Shown: piece by piece, positions 15,059 to 23,032 of the stretch
Position numbering within the stretch: position 1 is the stretch's first letter
Layout: each line of letters opens with the position of its first letter
Assembly (NCBI GenBank): GCA_031363055.1
Contig: JANLTP010000083.1
Span: forward strand, 1-40,620
From: JANLTP01 sp031363055
GTDB lineage: Bacteria > Pseudomonadota > Gammaproteobacteria > Burkholderiales > Burkholderiaceae_E
DNA length: 40,620 nucleotides
Direction of reading: 5' to 3'
Translations under genes and position numbers: made by a program
The notes under the pieces: model-generated
The model's input: the letters and a program-made list of their open reading frames with translations, nothing else
Database searches by the model: none
Told to the model about the DNA's origin: nothing

Positions 15059-15817
15059 ATGGTTACCGCGCGTAAAAAATCAGTCGTCAAGACCGCGTCG
15101 AAGCCGCCGGTCAAGCAGTCGAGCAAGTCTTCAGCCCGGTCGGCTCGTTTGAAGCAGGACATCGTCATCGAGCGAATCGATGGTGCGACGACGGGCGCGC
15201 AGGCGATTGCGCCCGATCATTCGCCCAGAACTCGACACACTTCGTCCGGCGTCGCGATCAAACCGGCGATCACAATGACCCAAGGTGCGGCAAACGATAC
15301 GGCAAGTGCCACGGCGAGTGCAACTGTGCGTGCGGCGACAGACGCCGCACTCAAGGAACAGGTCGAGCAATTCCTGTTCCTGCAATCCGAGCTGCTTGAT
15401 AGCAAGAACTGGCAAGGATTTATCGATCTGTTTGCCGATGACGGTGTTTACTGGATGCCGGTGTTGCCCGAGCAGACCGACTGGCGAAGTGAGGCGTCGA
15501 TATTTGCCGAAGACAAGCTCATGATGGAAGTGCGCATGGGCCGGGTTACCCACCCGACCGCCTGGTCGCAAGCACCGATGTGGATGACCAATCATCTCGT
15601 CGGCAACATTGCGATCGAATCGGTCGGCCCCAGCCAAGTTGTCGTGCGTAGCCGATTTCATTTGATGGAGCTGCGGCGCGATCAGGTGCGCCATTTTGGC
15701 GGCACCTATCGGCACACCTTGCACAGGAGCAAGGCGGGGTTGCGGATCCTCATGCAAAGAGTCGATATGTTCAATGCCCAGGCACCGTATGATTACGTGT
15801 TGCAGGTCTGGGTTTAA
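15059..15817 (+). CDS. Ring-hydroxylating oxygenase beta subunit with a long N-terminal extension
   Basis: Residues about 95-252 are the NTF2-like small subunit: LKEQVEQFLFLQSELLD, then FADDGVYWMPVLPEQ, MWMTNHLVGNI and a C-terminal DYVLQVWV, all standard. Before it lie about 90 extra residues, Lys/Ser-rich at first (MVTARKKSVVKTASKPPVKQ) and Ala/Thr/Ser-rich later, unlike normal beta subunits, which begin almost at the domain. The ATG 15059 start is three bases after the alpha stop. An internal ATG (about 15275, MTQGAANDT) would give a near-normal length. The extension may be a flexible tail born from repeat expansion, or the internal start may be the true one. The beta subunit is structural in this enzyme class. 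Confidence 0.85.
   Translation: MVTARKKSVVKTASKPPVKQSSKSSARSARLKQDIVIERIDGATTGAQAIAPDHSPRTRHTSSGVAIKPAITMTQGAANDTASATASATVRAATDAALKEQVEQFLFLQSELLDSKNWQGFIDLFADDGVYWMPVLPEQTDWRSEASIFAEDKLMMEVRMGRVTHPTAWSQAPMWMTNHLVGNIAIESVGPSQVVVRSRFHLMELRRDQVRHFGGTYRHTLHRSKAGLRILMQRVDMFNAQAPYDYVLQVWV
15299..15322. repeat. 12-nt tandem repeat x2 in the beta-subunit extension
   Basis: ACGGCAAGTGCC is followed directly by ACGGCGAGTGCA, encoding TASA TASA in the non-conserved N-terminal extension. Confidence 0.6.
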
Positions 15818-15835
15818 TTGAAGCAGGTGATTTAA

Positions 15836-18067
15836 ATGGCCGAACGTTCGTTCAAGGAAGAAGTCAAGCGCTTGCGCCTGGGTGAGGGCGAGCTGTTCGA
15901 GGGTGAAGGCATTCTTGCGGTCACCAAGGCGCTGTTGCAATCGGGCGTGTCCTATGTGGCCGGTTATCAGGGGGCGCCGATCTCACATCTGATGGATGTG
16001 CTGACGGATGCCAACGATATCTTGCAGGAACTCGGCATTCGCTTCGAGCACAGCGCCAGCGAGGCGGCAGCGGCGGCCACCTTGGCCGCGTCGGTCAATT
16101 ATCCGCTGCGTGGTGCGGTGACTTTCAAATCGACGGTCGGAACCAATGTCGCTTCCGATGCGCTGGCCAATCTGGCCTCGGGCGGCGTGACCGGCGGCGC
16201 GTTGTTGATCGTCGGGGAGGACTACGGCGAAGGCTCGAGCATCATGCAGGAGCGCTCGCATGCGTTCGCGATGAAATCGCAAGTCTGGCTGATGGACCCG
16301 CGCCCTAACTTGCCCAGTATCGTGCGTGCCGTGGAGAAGGGCTTTGAGCTGTCCGAGGCGAGTCAGACTCCAGTCATGCTGGAGCTGCGGATTCGCGCCT
16401 GTCATGTCACCGGCAGTTTCACCTGCAAGGAAAATAAGCGCGCCGATTTCAGTTTGAAAGATGCGATCGAGAATCCGGTTCGCGACGTCAGTCGGATCGT
16501 GCTGCCGCCGTCGAGTTATTTGCACGAGCAGGAAAAAATCGGCAAGCGCTGGCCAGCGGCGGTCAAGTTCATTCAGGAACAGGGACTCAATGAATTTTTT
16601 GCGGTTGATAAAGCCGATATCGGCATCATCGTGCAGGGCGGTTTGTATAACGGGGTGAATCGCGCGCTCGAACAAGCTGGCTTGTCGAACGTTTTTGGCG
16701 ACAGCGACATACCGATTTATGTCCTCAACGTGACTTATCCGCTGATTGACGCGGAGATCAAACAATTTTGTCTGGGCAAGCGCGCCGTGCTGATGGTCGA
16801 GGAAGGGCAACCCGACTTTATTGAGCAGTCGTTGAACAGCATCTTGCGCAAGGCCGACGTGCAGACGCGGGTCCATGGCAAGGATCTGCTGGTCATGGCT
16901 GGCGAGTACACGCCAGCGGTGCTGACCCAGGGCATCAACCATTTTGTGGCGCGTTATCTGGGCCGTGCGCCCTCGGATGATTTGGCTCGTGCGTCCGCAG
17001 ATGATTCTGCTCGGGCGCAAGCATCCGTCGAGTTGACGCCGAATCAGGTGATGGCGCCCGTCGAGGTGGTGTCGCCCATCCACACATTGGTGCCGATCCA
17101 GGCCATCATCAATCAACAAGTTCACGCGCGGCCGCCGTCGTTTTGCACCGGCTGCCCGGAGCGACCGATTTTTACGGCGATGAAACTGGTTGAGCGCGAG
17201 ATCGGCAAACACCACATCAGTTGTGACATTGGTTGCCATCTGTTCTCGATTTTGCCGCCGTTTGATCTGGGCGCCACCACGATGGGCTACGGACTGGGTT
17301 GGGCCGGCGCGGCCGCGTTGAACACGCGTGAGACCGGTAAACGCACGATGTCGGTCATGGGCGACGGTGGCTTCTGGCACAACGGTCTGACCAGCGGCGT
17401 CGGTAACGCCGTTTTCAATCAGACCGACAACGTATTGCTGGTGGTTGATAACGGTTATTCTGCGGCCACAGGGGGTCAGGACATACTTTCGTCGAAGGCC
17501 AGCAGCACCTTGCGATCCACCAATAATCCCATCGAGAAAGCAGTTCGCGGCGTCGGCGTTGATTGGGTGCGCACGGTCAATCATACGTACAGCATTGAAC
17601 AGATGCGCGCGGCCCTCAAGGAGGCGCTGACCACCAAGGATAAGGGTCCGAAGGTGGTGATTGCGCAAAGCGAATGCATGTTGAACAAGCAGCGCCGCGT
17701 CAAGCCCTTGATACGCGCCAGGATCGCTGCAGGAGAGCGCGTGGTGCGTGAACGATTCGGAATTGATTCCGATACCTGCACCGGCGATCACTCCTGCATC
17801 CGGCTGTCCGGATGCCCGTCGTTATCCATCAAGGACAACCCGGACCCGCTGCGCCGCGACCCGGTTGCCACCGTACTTGATAGCTGCGTTGGTTGTGGCT
17901 TGTGCGGTGAGGTGTCGCATGCGGCCGTGCTCTGCCCGTCGTTCTACCGGGCTGACGTAATCGATCATCCGAGCGCTTGGGAGCGCTTTAAATCACGCCT
18001 GCGGCACAGTGTGATTACCTGGCTTCAGAAGCGCAGCGAGCGACGGCTGGACGGCTTGGCCGCTTGA
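15836..18067 (+). CDS. Indolepyruvate ferredoxin oxidoreductase alpha-like protein (IorA type)
   Basis: The 743-residue protein has an N-terminal pyruvate-oxidoreductase-like domain (GYQGAPISHLMDVL, FEHSASEAAAAATLAASVNY). A ThDP domain about 435-600 follows, with FCTGCPERPIF, GDGGFWHNGLTSGVGNAVFN and DNGYSAATGGQ. Last is a C-terminal ferredoxin domain with cysteines in CTGDHSCIRLSGCPS and CVGCGLCGEVSHAAVLCPS. IorA works with IorB to oxidise aryl pyruvates to acyl-CoA with ferredoxin as acceptor. No iorB is in the window, and this is not the long fused form. It follows the Rieske oxygenase genes by 18 bases, so a shared role in aromatic-acid breakdown, or even electron supply to the oxygenase, is possible (inference). 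A linker about 377-400 is a repeat (RAPSDDLA RASADDSA). Confidence 0.85.
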   Translation: MAERSFKEEVKRLRLGEGELFEGEGILAVTKALLQSGVSYVAGYQGAPISHLMDVLTDANDILQELGIRFEHSASEAAAAATLAASVNYPLRGAVTFKSTVGTNVASDALANLASGGVTGGALLIVGEDYGEGSSIMQERSHAFAMKSQVWLMDPRPNLPSIVRAVEKGFELSEASQTPVMLELRIRACHVTGSFTCKENKRADFSLKDAIENPVRDVSRIVLPPSSYLHEQEKIGKRWPAAVKFIQEQGLNEFFAVDKADIGIIVQGGLYNGVNRALEQAGLSNVFGDSDIPIYVLNVTYPLIDAEIKQFCLGKRAVLMVEEGQPDFIEQSLNSILRKADVQTRVHGKDLLVMAGEYTPAVLTQGINHFVARYLGRAPSDDLARASADDSARAQASVELTPNQVMAPVEVVSPIHTLVPIQAIINQQVHARPPSFCTGCPERPIFTAMKLVEREIGKHHISCDIGCHLFSILPPFDLGATTMGYGLGWAGAAALNTRETGKRTMSVMGDGGFWHNGLTSGVGNAVFNQTDNVLLVVDNGYSAATGGQDILSSKASSTLRSTNNPIEKAVRGVGVDWVRTVNHTYSIEQMRAALKEALTTKDKGPKVVIAQSECMLNKQRRVKPLIRARIAAGERVVRERFGIDSDTCTGDHSCIRLSGCPSLSIKDNPDPLRRDPVATVLDSCVGCGLCGEVSHAAVLCPSFYRADVIDHPSAWERFKSRLRHSVITWLQKRSERRLDGLAA
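16964..17026. repeat. 24-nt tandem repeat (2.6 copies) in the IorA-like linker
   Basis: Two 24-base units starting CGTGCG (16964-16987 and 16988-17011) are followed by a partial CGGGCGCAAGCATCC. They encode RAPSDDLA, RASADDSA and RAQAS between the two main domains of the enzyme. Confidence 0.7.
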
Positions 18068-18069
18068 TT

Positions 18070-18129
18070 TTCCGGTCCGTATTCCGGTCCGTATGCCAGC
18101 CCGTATGCCAGCCCGTATGCCGGTTTGCG
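18070..18129. repeat. 12-nt tandem repeat x5 just after the IorA-like gene
   Basis: Five consecutive 12-base units follow the stop at 18067: TTCCGGTCCGTA twice, TGCCAGCCCGTA twice, then a decayed TGCCGGTTTGCG. The remaining bases to the next gene (18130-18270) hold an A-rich stretch and, just before ATG 18271, a ribosome site GAGGGTGA. Confidence 0.9.
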
Positions 18130-18270
18130 AATTTCGGCCAGCGATAATTCTCCTGAATAAGTTATATGACAAGTAGCGCCAGTCGGCTTACACTTTGAGA
18201 CTAGCGATTACCAACAAAAAGAACTCGAAAAAAGTTCGTCTATAGTTCAGTCGCTAAGTGAGGGTGATCT

Positions 18271-18882
18271 ATGGCGAGCCGAACACGTTGCTCGGACTGT
18301 CGATTCAGCGAATTGAATACCCAGGCTCTGTTGGAACCCGACTCGTCGGTGCGCCGCAAGCTGTTACAAGCATCTGCCGGTGTCGCCGCCGGTCTGACTT
18401 CATTGTTTGCCGAGTCGGCATTTGCGCGACCCGCCTCGGGCGATCGGCTGCTGTTGGAGGATGCTGAAGGCGCACCGACGCCCTTGCGTGTCCAGGACAT
18501 TCCGCTGGCCAGCAAACCGGTGCTCGCCTTTCCGTACACCAGCGCAAGCAAGACCTTGAAAAACGATTCACGGTTGAACAAGATTGTGCTGATGCGATTC
18601 GCCGAAGCCGATCTCGATGCTGAAACGCGTCAGCGCTCAGCCAAAGGTGTAGTTGCCTACTCGGCGATCTGTACTCACCAGGCCTGTGACGTTAAAACCT
18701 GGGTCGCCAAGGATAAGGCTTTGGTCTGCTTTTGTCATGCCTCGCAGTTCTTATTGCTCGAACAAGCCAAGGTCAATGGTGGCCCCGCACCTCGAGCACT
18801 ACCGGCCCTGCCACTTGCCGAGGACAACGGTCAATTGATGATCACCGGACCGTTCACCGGCAAGCCTGGGGGCACCGCCTGA
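18271..18882 (+). CDS. Tat-exported Rieske iron-sulfur protein
   Basis: The 203-residue protein has a twin-arginine-like signal (SVRRKLLQASAGVAAG, Arg28-Arg29) ending near FAESAFA. A Rieske domain follows with CTHQAC (Cys134, His136, Cys139) and CFCHAS (Cys153, Cys155, His156). The extra Cys139 and Cys155 match the disulfide pair of bc1-type Rieske proteins, which usually have high potential. It is a small soluble or signal-anchored periplasmic electron carrier, not an oxygenase component. The ribosome site GAGGGTGA is 4-11 bases before ATG 18271. It is 77 bases upstream of the PQQ dehydrogenase, so it probably carries electrons for that enzyme (inference). Confidence 0.85.
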   Translation: MASRTRCSDCRFSELNTQALLEPDSSVRRKLLQASAGVAAGLTSLFAESAFARPASGDRLLLEDAEGAPTPLRVQDIPLASKPVLAFPYTSASKTLKNDSRLNKIVLMRFAEADLDAETRQRSAKGVVAYSAICTHQACDVKTWVAKDKALVCFCHASQFLLLEQAKVNGGPAPRALPALPLAEDNGQLMITGPFTGKPGGTA

Positions 18883-18959
18883 TCGTGGTGGCTTGGGCAG
18901 CCCTCGAAATTGTTTCCCGATTGAGTTCACAATAATCTGCAGCATTCAGGAGGCTGAGA

Positions 18960-20684
18960 ATGAACAAGTTACGTATTGGAATTTTCTGTGCAGCACTGCT
19001 CGCGGCGCCCGTCGCCGCGACGGCGCAACTGGCCGCATACACGCCGGTCACCGACGCGCGTTTGAAAAATCCCGAGCCCGGTAATTGGTTGCACTATCGC
19101 GGAAACTATCAGGGCTGGGGTTACAGTTCGCTGGCCAAAATCAACACCGGCAACGTCGGCAAGTTGCAACTGGCCTGGTCGTATTCGACCGGGCAGGTCG
19201 AAGGACATCAGTCGCCGCCGTTCGTTAACAACGGCTATATGTTTGTGACAACGCCCGGCGCTCAACTGATTGCGCTGAATGCGGCGACTGGTTCTGAGCT
19301 CTGGCGCTACAAGAAAGAGATTCCGGCTGAGTTCCTGCAACTGCACCCGACCAATCGCGGCGTGGCGCTGTACGGTGACCGTGTTTATCTGGCTACGGTA
19401 GACGCCCACCTGGTTGCGCTCGACGCCAAGACTGGCAAGGTGCTATGGACCACTCAGGTCGGTGACTACAAGGCCCTGCAATACATTACTTTGGCGCCAC
19501 TGGCAGCCAAGGGCAAGATCATGGTTGGCTCGTCGGGCGGCGAAACCGGTGTGCGCGGATTCGTAGCGGCCTACGACGCCGAGTCTGGCAAAGAAGCGTG
19601 GCGCACCTACACCACTGCAGCACCGGGCGAACCGGGCGGCGACTCGTGGCCAGGCGATACGCACAAAAACGGTGGTGGCTCGATCTGGATCACTGGCACG
19701 TACGATCCGGAAACCAATCTGTCGTTCTGGGGCACCGGTAACCCGGCGCCGTGGCCGACCGAAGGCCGAAAGGGCGATAATCTATACACCACCTCGGTAG
19801 TTGCGATGGATGTTGACACCGGCAAGATCAAAGGTCACCACCAGTATCATCACAATGACGCCTGGGACTGGGACGAAGTATCGGCACCGATTCTGATCGA
19901 CACCGAGATCAAGGGCAAGAAGGTCAAAGCGGCGGTTCACGCTGGTCGTAACGGCTATTTGTGGATGCTCGAGCGCACCGACGGCAAGATCAATTTCATC
20001 GATGCCAAGCAGTATGTACACAACGATGTCTTCACCAGTATCGATGCGAAAACCGGCCGCCCGAGTTATGCCGAAGCAAAGCGCCCCGGCATGGGTAAAG
20101 CGGTAACGTTCTGCCCTTCCCTCTGGGGTGGCAAGGACTGGCCACCCGAGGCTTATAACCCGAAGACTGGGCTTTTCTACATTCCCGCGAACGAAAACCT
20201 GTGCTCCGAGTTGCCGGCCGCCGAGGATATCAAGTACAAAAAAGGTGACCTCTACATCGGTTACCCGATCGAAGGCGTCTTGGGCAGCTTGCGCTTTCGC
20301 GATGGCACTCCGAAGCATATTGGCGAGATCCAGGCCTGGGACCTGAAAACCGGCAAAAAAGCTTGGGGCCATAAGTTTGATCGTCCGATCTGGGCGCCGT
20401 TGTTCACCACCGGCGGTGGCTTGTTGTTTGCGGGCGGCACCAACGATCGCATGTTCCGCGCGTTCGATGCGAAGACCGGCAAGGTCCTCTGGCAGACCGC
20501 TACTCCCTCGGGTGTGACGGCTGTGCCGATGTCCTTCGAAATCGGCGGCGAGCAGTACATCGCCGTGCAATCGGGTTGGGGCGTCGACGCGCAACGAATG
20601 CAAGAAGGTATGAATGCCTTGCTCAAAACCAAGACCGTTGTACCGCAAGGCGGCGTGGTCATGGTGTACAAGGTCGGCAAGTAG
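18960..20684 (+). CDS. PQQ-dependent alcohol dehydrogenase with lanthanide-type Asp
   Basis: The 574-residue periplasmic quinoprotein has a signal peptide 1-22 (VAATAQ) and eight-bladed propeller motifs such as GYLWMLERTDGK and LVALDAKTGKVLW. Active-site positions are visible: Glu195 (GGETGVRG), Asn261 (WGTGNPAPW), catalytic Asp303 and Asp305 in NDAWDWDEVS. An Asp two residues after the catalytic one marks lanthanide-dependent XoxF/ExaF/PedH-type enzymes; calcium enzymes have Ala or Ser there. The vicinal Cys-Cys of methanol/ethanol dehydrogenases is absent; the matching region reads FLQLHPTNRG. No cytochrome c gene is adjacent. Its neighbours are a Rieske protein and a NosR-like protein. The substrate is an alcohol or aldehyde, not identifiable further. 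Confidence 0.9.
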   Translation: MNKLRIGIFCAALLAAPVAATAQLAAYTPVTDARLKNPEPGNWLHYRGNYQGWGYSSLAKINTGNVGKLQLAWSYSTGQVEGHQSPPFVNNGYMFVTTPGAQLIALNAATGSELWRYKKEIPAEFLQLHPTNRGVALYGDRVYLATVDAHLVALDAKTGKVLWTTQVGDYKALQYITLAPLAAKGKIMVGSSGGETGVRGFVAAYDAESGKEAWRTYTTAAPGEPGGDSWPGDTHKNGGGSIWITGTYDPETNLSFWGTGNPAPWPTEGRKGDNLYTTSVVAMDVDTGKIKGHHQYHHNDAWDWDEVSAPILIDTEIKGKKVKAAVHAGRNGYLWMLERTDGKINFIDAKQYVHNDVFTSIDAKTGRPSYAEAKRPGMGKAVTFCPSLWGGKDWPPEAYNPKTGLFYIPANENLCSELPAAEDIKYKKGDLYIGYPIEGVLGSLRFRDGTPKHIGEIQAWDLKTGKKAWGHKFDRPIWAPLFTTGGGLLFAGGTNDRMFRAFDAKTGKVLWQTATPSGVTAVPMSFEIGGEQYIAVQSGWGVDAQRMQEGMNALLKTKTVVPQGGVVMVYKVGK

Positions 20685-20721
20685 GCGTTTTCGTATTGCT
20701 CTAAGCAGAGCGCCGCAATTC

Positions 20722-22878
20722 GTGGAGTTGATCCATCGAATTCGCGGCGCTTTTGATGTGGCAGCGCCCGGTTGGCTGCTCAATTTTTTACTGAGTTTTC
20801 TGCTCAGCTTGCTGCCGATCTCGGCGCAGGCTGATTCGTTGAATCGCGATGCACTGCAAATGCTGCTTCCGCCGGGACTGATCGCGGGTGAGCTTGATCC
20901 GCTGCTGCCGGTGCGACCGGTTTTTGCGCGCAATGGCACCCAACTTGAGTTACGCGGCTACGTATTTGAGACCGTCAACTTCGAACCGGCGCGCGGCTAC
21001 TCCGGCAAGCCGATCAATTTACTGGTGACTCTTGCCAGCGATGGCACATTCCTCGGTGTGCGGTTACTGTCCCATCGCGAACCAATTTTTGTCAGTGAGC
21101 GCGGCAACAATTTGCTGGTCGAGTTTGCGCGTCAATACGAAGGGCTGACCTTTCGATACAACACGCAGATCGTTGGTGCCAAGGATCCTTCCCAGCGAAG
21201 CGCCGGTACTGCTCATCTGACTGGCGTTACCCAAGGGACCGTATCGGCTCGGGCAATCGATCGCGCAATCATTCAAGCGTCGATTCTGGTGGCACGTTCT
21301 CGTATGGAGTCCGACGGCAAGGGTTCCGCGAATCGTCAGACGGTCGATGAACGCTTTCGGCCAATGAACTGGCAGGAATTGGTGAGCGCGCAATGGATCA
21401 CGTCATTGCAACTGAGCCAGATTCAAATCGACGCGCGCTTTGCCGCAACGCCCGCAGCTTCGCCTGCGCCGCCTGCTCTGTCTGTTCCCTCTACGCCGTC
21501 GGCACCACCGGTGGAACCTGCCTGGGCTGTTGACCTGTGGGCCACCCCGTTGAGCCATGCGCAAGTCGGGCGCAATCTGCTGGACGATAAAGGCTGGGCT
21601 TATGTCCGCTCCATCGCCGAGAGCGGTCAGCACGTGTGGCTGGCGATCGAGCGGGGCCAACTGCGCTTAAGCGACGCTAATCGCGCGCTGTTGTTGCAAG
21701 GCGGGAATTCCTACGAGTTACGCGAAATCGATTTCGACCACACCGTCAAATTGCCGGTTGACCTGGGCTCTGCGAATCCGCCGCCAAAAGTACGGTTGTT
21801 CCGCACGATCGACGCCCATTCACTCGACATTAACGCGCCTATTGAGTTTGCGCTGTCGAACGTTCGTCGATATGGCACCGATGCCTTGCAACGCGTCCGC
21901 GTCGATTGGAGCCTGGTGTATCCGCAGCGCCCGCCATCAAGCAGTGAATATGCGGTTGCAGCCAAGACCTGGCAGTCGGCGTGGCAGGAGCGTAACCTTG
22001 AGTTGACGGTTCTGACGGTAGCGCTGTCGTTGCTGGTTGCAGCCTTGGCGCGGCCGCGCTGGTTATCCGCCCACAAGGATCGGTTGCGCCGCTTTCGTAT
22101 CGCCTACCTGGTATTTACCTTGGGCTTTATCGGCTGGTATGCGCAAGCGCAGTTGAGCGTTGTGAACCTGACGGCAACCGTTGAGGCGCTGCGCCGCAAC
22201 GAGGATCTGTTGTTCCTTTTGTTCGACCCGATGACGGTTTGTCTGTGGGGCTTCGTCTTGTTGACCCTGTTCGCCTGGGGACGCGGCACTTTCTGCGGCT
22301 GGCTCTGTCCGTTCGGTGCTTTGCAGGAGCTTTTGAGTCTGGCGGCTCGCGCGCTCGGCATCAAGGGCATCCGCTTGACACAAAGGCTCGATCAACGTTT
22401 GAAGTACAGCAAATATGGCGTCTTGGTGATGCTGATCGCCAGTGCTGCGTTGCTCAGTCCGTGGACCGATCAAGCAGTTGAAATAGAACCCTTCAAGACC
22501 GCCATCAACATGGGTTTCGAGCGCACCTGGCCCTATGTGGCTTGGGCGGCAGCCTGCGCGCTGTCGAGCGTCTTTGTGTTTCGCGGTTATTGCCGGTATG
22601 TGTGTCCGCTGGGCGCCGCACTCGCCGTTCTTGGATCGGTGCGCCTGTTGAACTGGATCCCGCGACGCGCTGAATGCGGCACACCTTGCCAGACCTGTCG
22701 GCATCGTTGTGAGTACCAGGCTATCAAGCCCACTGGCAAGGTCGACTATCGTGAATGTTTTCAGTGCCAGGACTGCGTGACCATCTATCAGGATTCGAAG
22801 CAGTGCCTGCCGCTAGTTCGTATGCATCGAAAGCCGCAGGCGGTATCGACGATCGTGGCGGCACCGGCTCGAACGTAG
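20722..22878 (+). CDS. NosR/NirI-like FMN-binding, polyferredoxin membrane protein
   Basis: From GTG 20722 the product is about 718 residues. It has a signal/anchor (WLLNFLLSFLLSLLPISAQA), then a periplasmic FMN-binding domain with HLTGVTQGTVSARAID, the site where FMN is attached to Thr in NosR. A Pro/Ala-rich linker leads to several transmembrane helices, two CxxxCP motifs (CGWLCPFG, CRYVCPLG) and a C-terminal double ferredoxin (CGTPCQTCRHRC and CFQCQDC). NosR-type proteins move electrons across the inner membrane. The frame is open back to 20614 inside the dehydrogenase gene, but that start would overlap it by 71 bases. It follows the PQQ dehydrogenase closely, so it may exchange electrons with it or the Rieske protein (inference). 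No nosZ or other denitrification gene is near. Confidence 0.85.
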   Translation: MELIHRIRGAFDVAAPGWLLNFLLSFLLSLLPISAQADSLNRDALQMLLPPGLIAGELDPLLPVRPVFARNGTQLELRGYVFETVNFEPARGYSGKPINLLVTLASDGTFLGVRLLSHREPIFVSERGNNLLVEFARQYEGLTFRYNTQIVGAKDPSQRSAGTAHLTGVTQGTVSARAIDRAIIQASILVARSRMESDGKGSANRQTVDERFRPMNWQELVSAQWITSLQLSQIQIDARFAATPAASPAPPALSVPSTPSAPPVEPAWAVDLWATPLSHAQVGRNLLDDKGWAYVRSIAESGQHVWLAIERGQLRLSDANRALLLQGGNSYELREIDFDHTVKLPVDLGSANPPPKVRLFRTIDAHSLDINAPIEFALSNVRRYGTDALQRVRVDWSLVYPQRPPSSSEYAVAAKTWQSAWQERNLELTVLTVALSLLVAALARPRWLSAHKDRLRRFRIAYLVFTLGFIGWYAQAQLSVVNLTATVEALRRNEDLLFLLFDPMTVCLWGFVLLTLFAWGRGTFCGWLCPFGALQELLSLAARALGIKGIRLTQRLDQRLKYSKYGVLVMLIASAALLSPWTDQAVEIEPFKTAINMGFERTWPYVAWAAACALSSVFVFRGYCRYVCPLGAALAVLGSVRLLNWIPRRAECGTPCQTCRHRCEYQAIKPTGKVDYRECFQCQDCVTIYQDSKQCLPLVRMHRKPQAVSTIVAAPART

Positions 22879-22914
22879 CCAACTTTACTTTGTCCGCTCC
22901 GAAACAATTGATTC

Positions 22915-22931
22915 ACGGCTCCGCCGTTTTT
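22915..22931 (+). terminator. Short hairpin with T-run after the NosR-like gene
   Basis: ACGGC (22915-22919) and GCCGT (22923-22927) form a 5-bp stem with loop TCC, followed by TTTT. It lies 36 bases after the NosR-like stop and before the efflux operon. The stem is short, so confidence is low. Confidence 0.4.
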
Positions 22932-23032
22932 CGCTCGGTTGCGCGCTATCATCCTTGTAAATCACAGGGTTTTGTGCGCTGCACTAATATCAGCGTTTGA
23001 CTCAAAAAATCCCCTTGGAACTTCGATTGCCG

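Noticed and set aside
15983..17791. A 602-codon open frame on the minus strand opposite the IorA-like gene
   Set aside because: Its translation is rich in His, Arg and Gln with no family motif, as expected from the antisense of a GC-rich gene. The plus-strand product has clear ThDP and ferredoxin motifs.
18070..18129. The 12-base array considered as a CRISPR or attachment site
   Set aside because: Units are contiguous with no spacers, far too short for CRISPR, and no cas, integrase or tRNA gene is near.
19782..20939. A 385-codon minus-strand frame across the PQQ dehydrogenase and NosR-like genes
   Set aside because: It spans two real plus-strand genes, shows no motif, and has an antisense-like composition.
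20722..22878. Denitrification (nos) regulator role for the NosR-like protein
   Set aside because: No nosZ, nosD or other denitrification gene is present; the local partner is a PQQ dehydrogenase.
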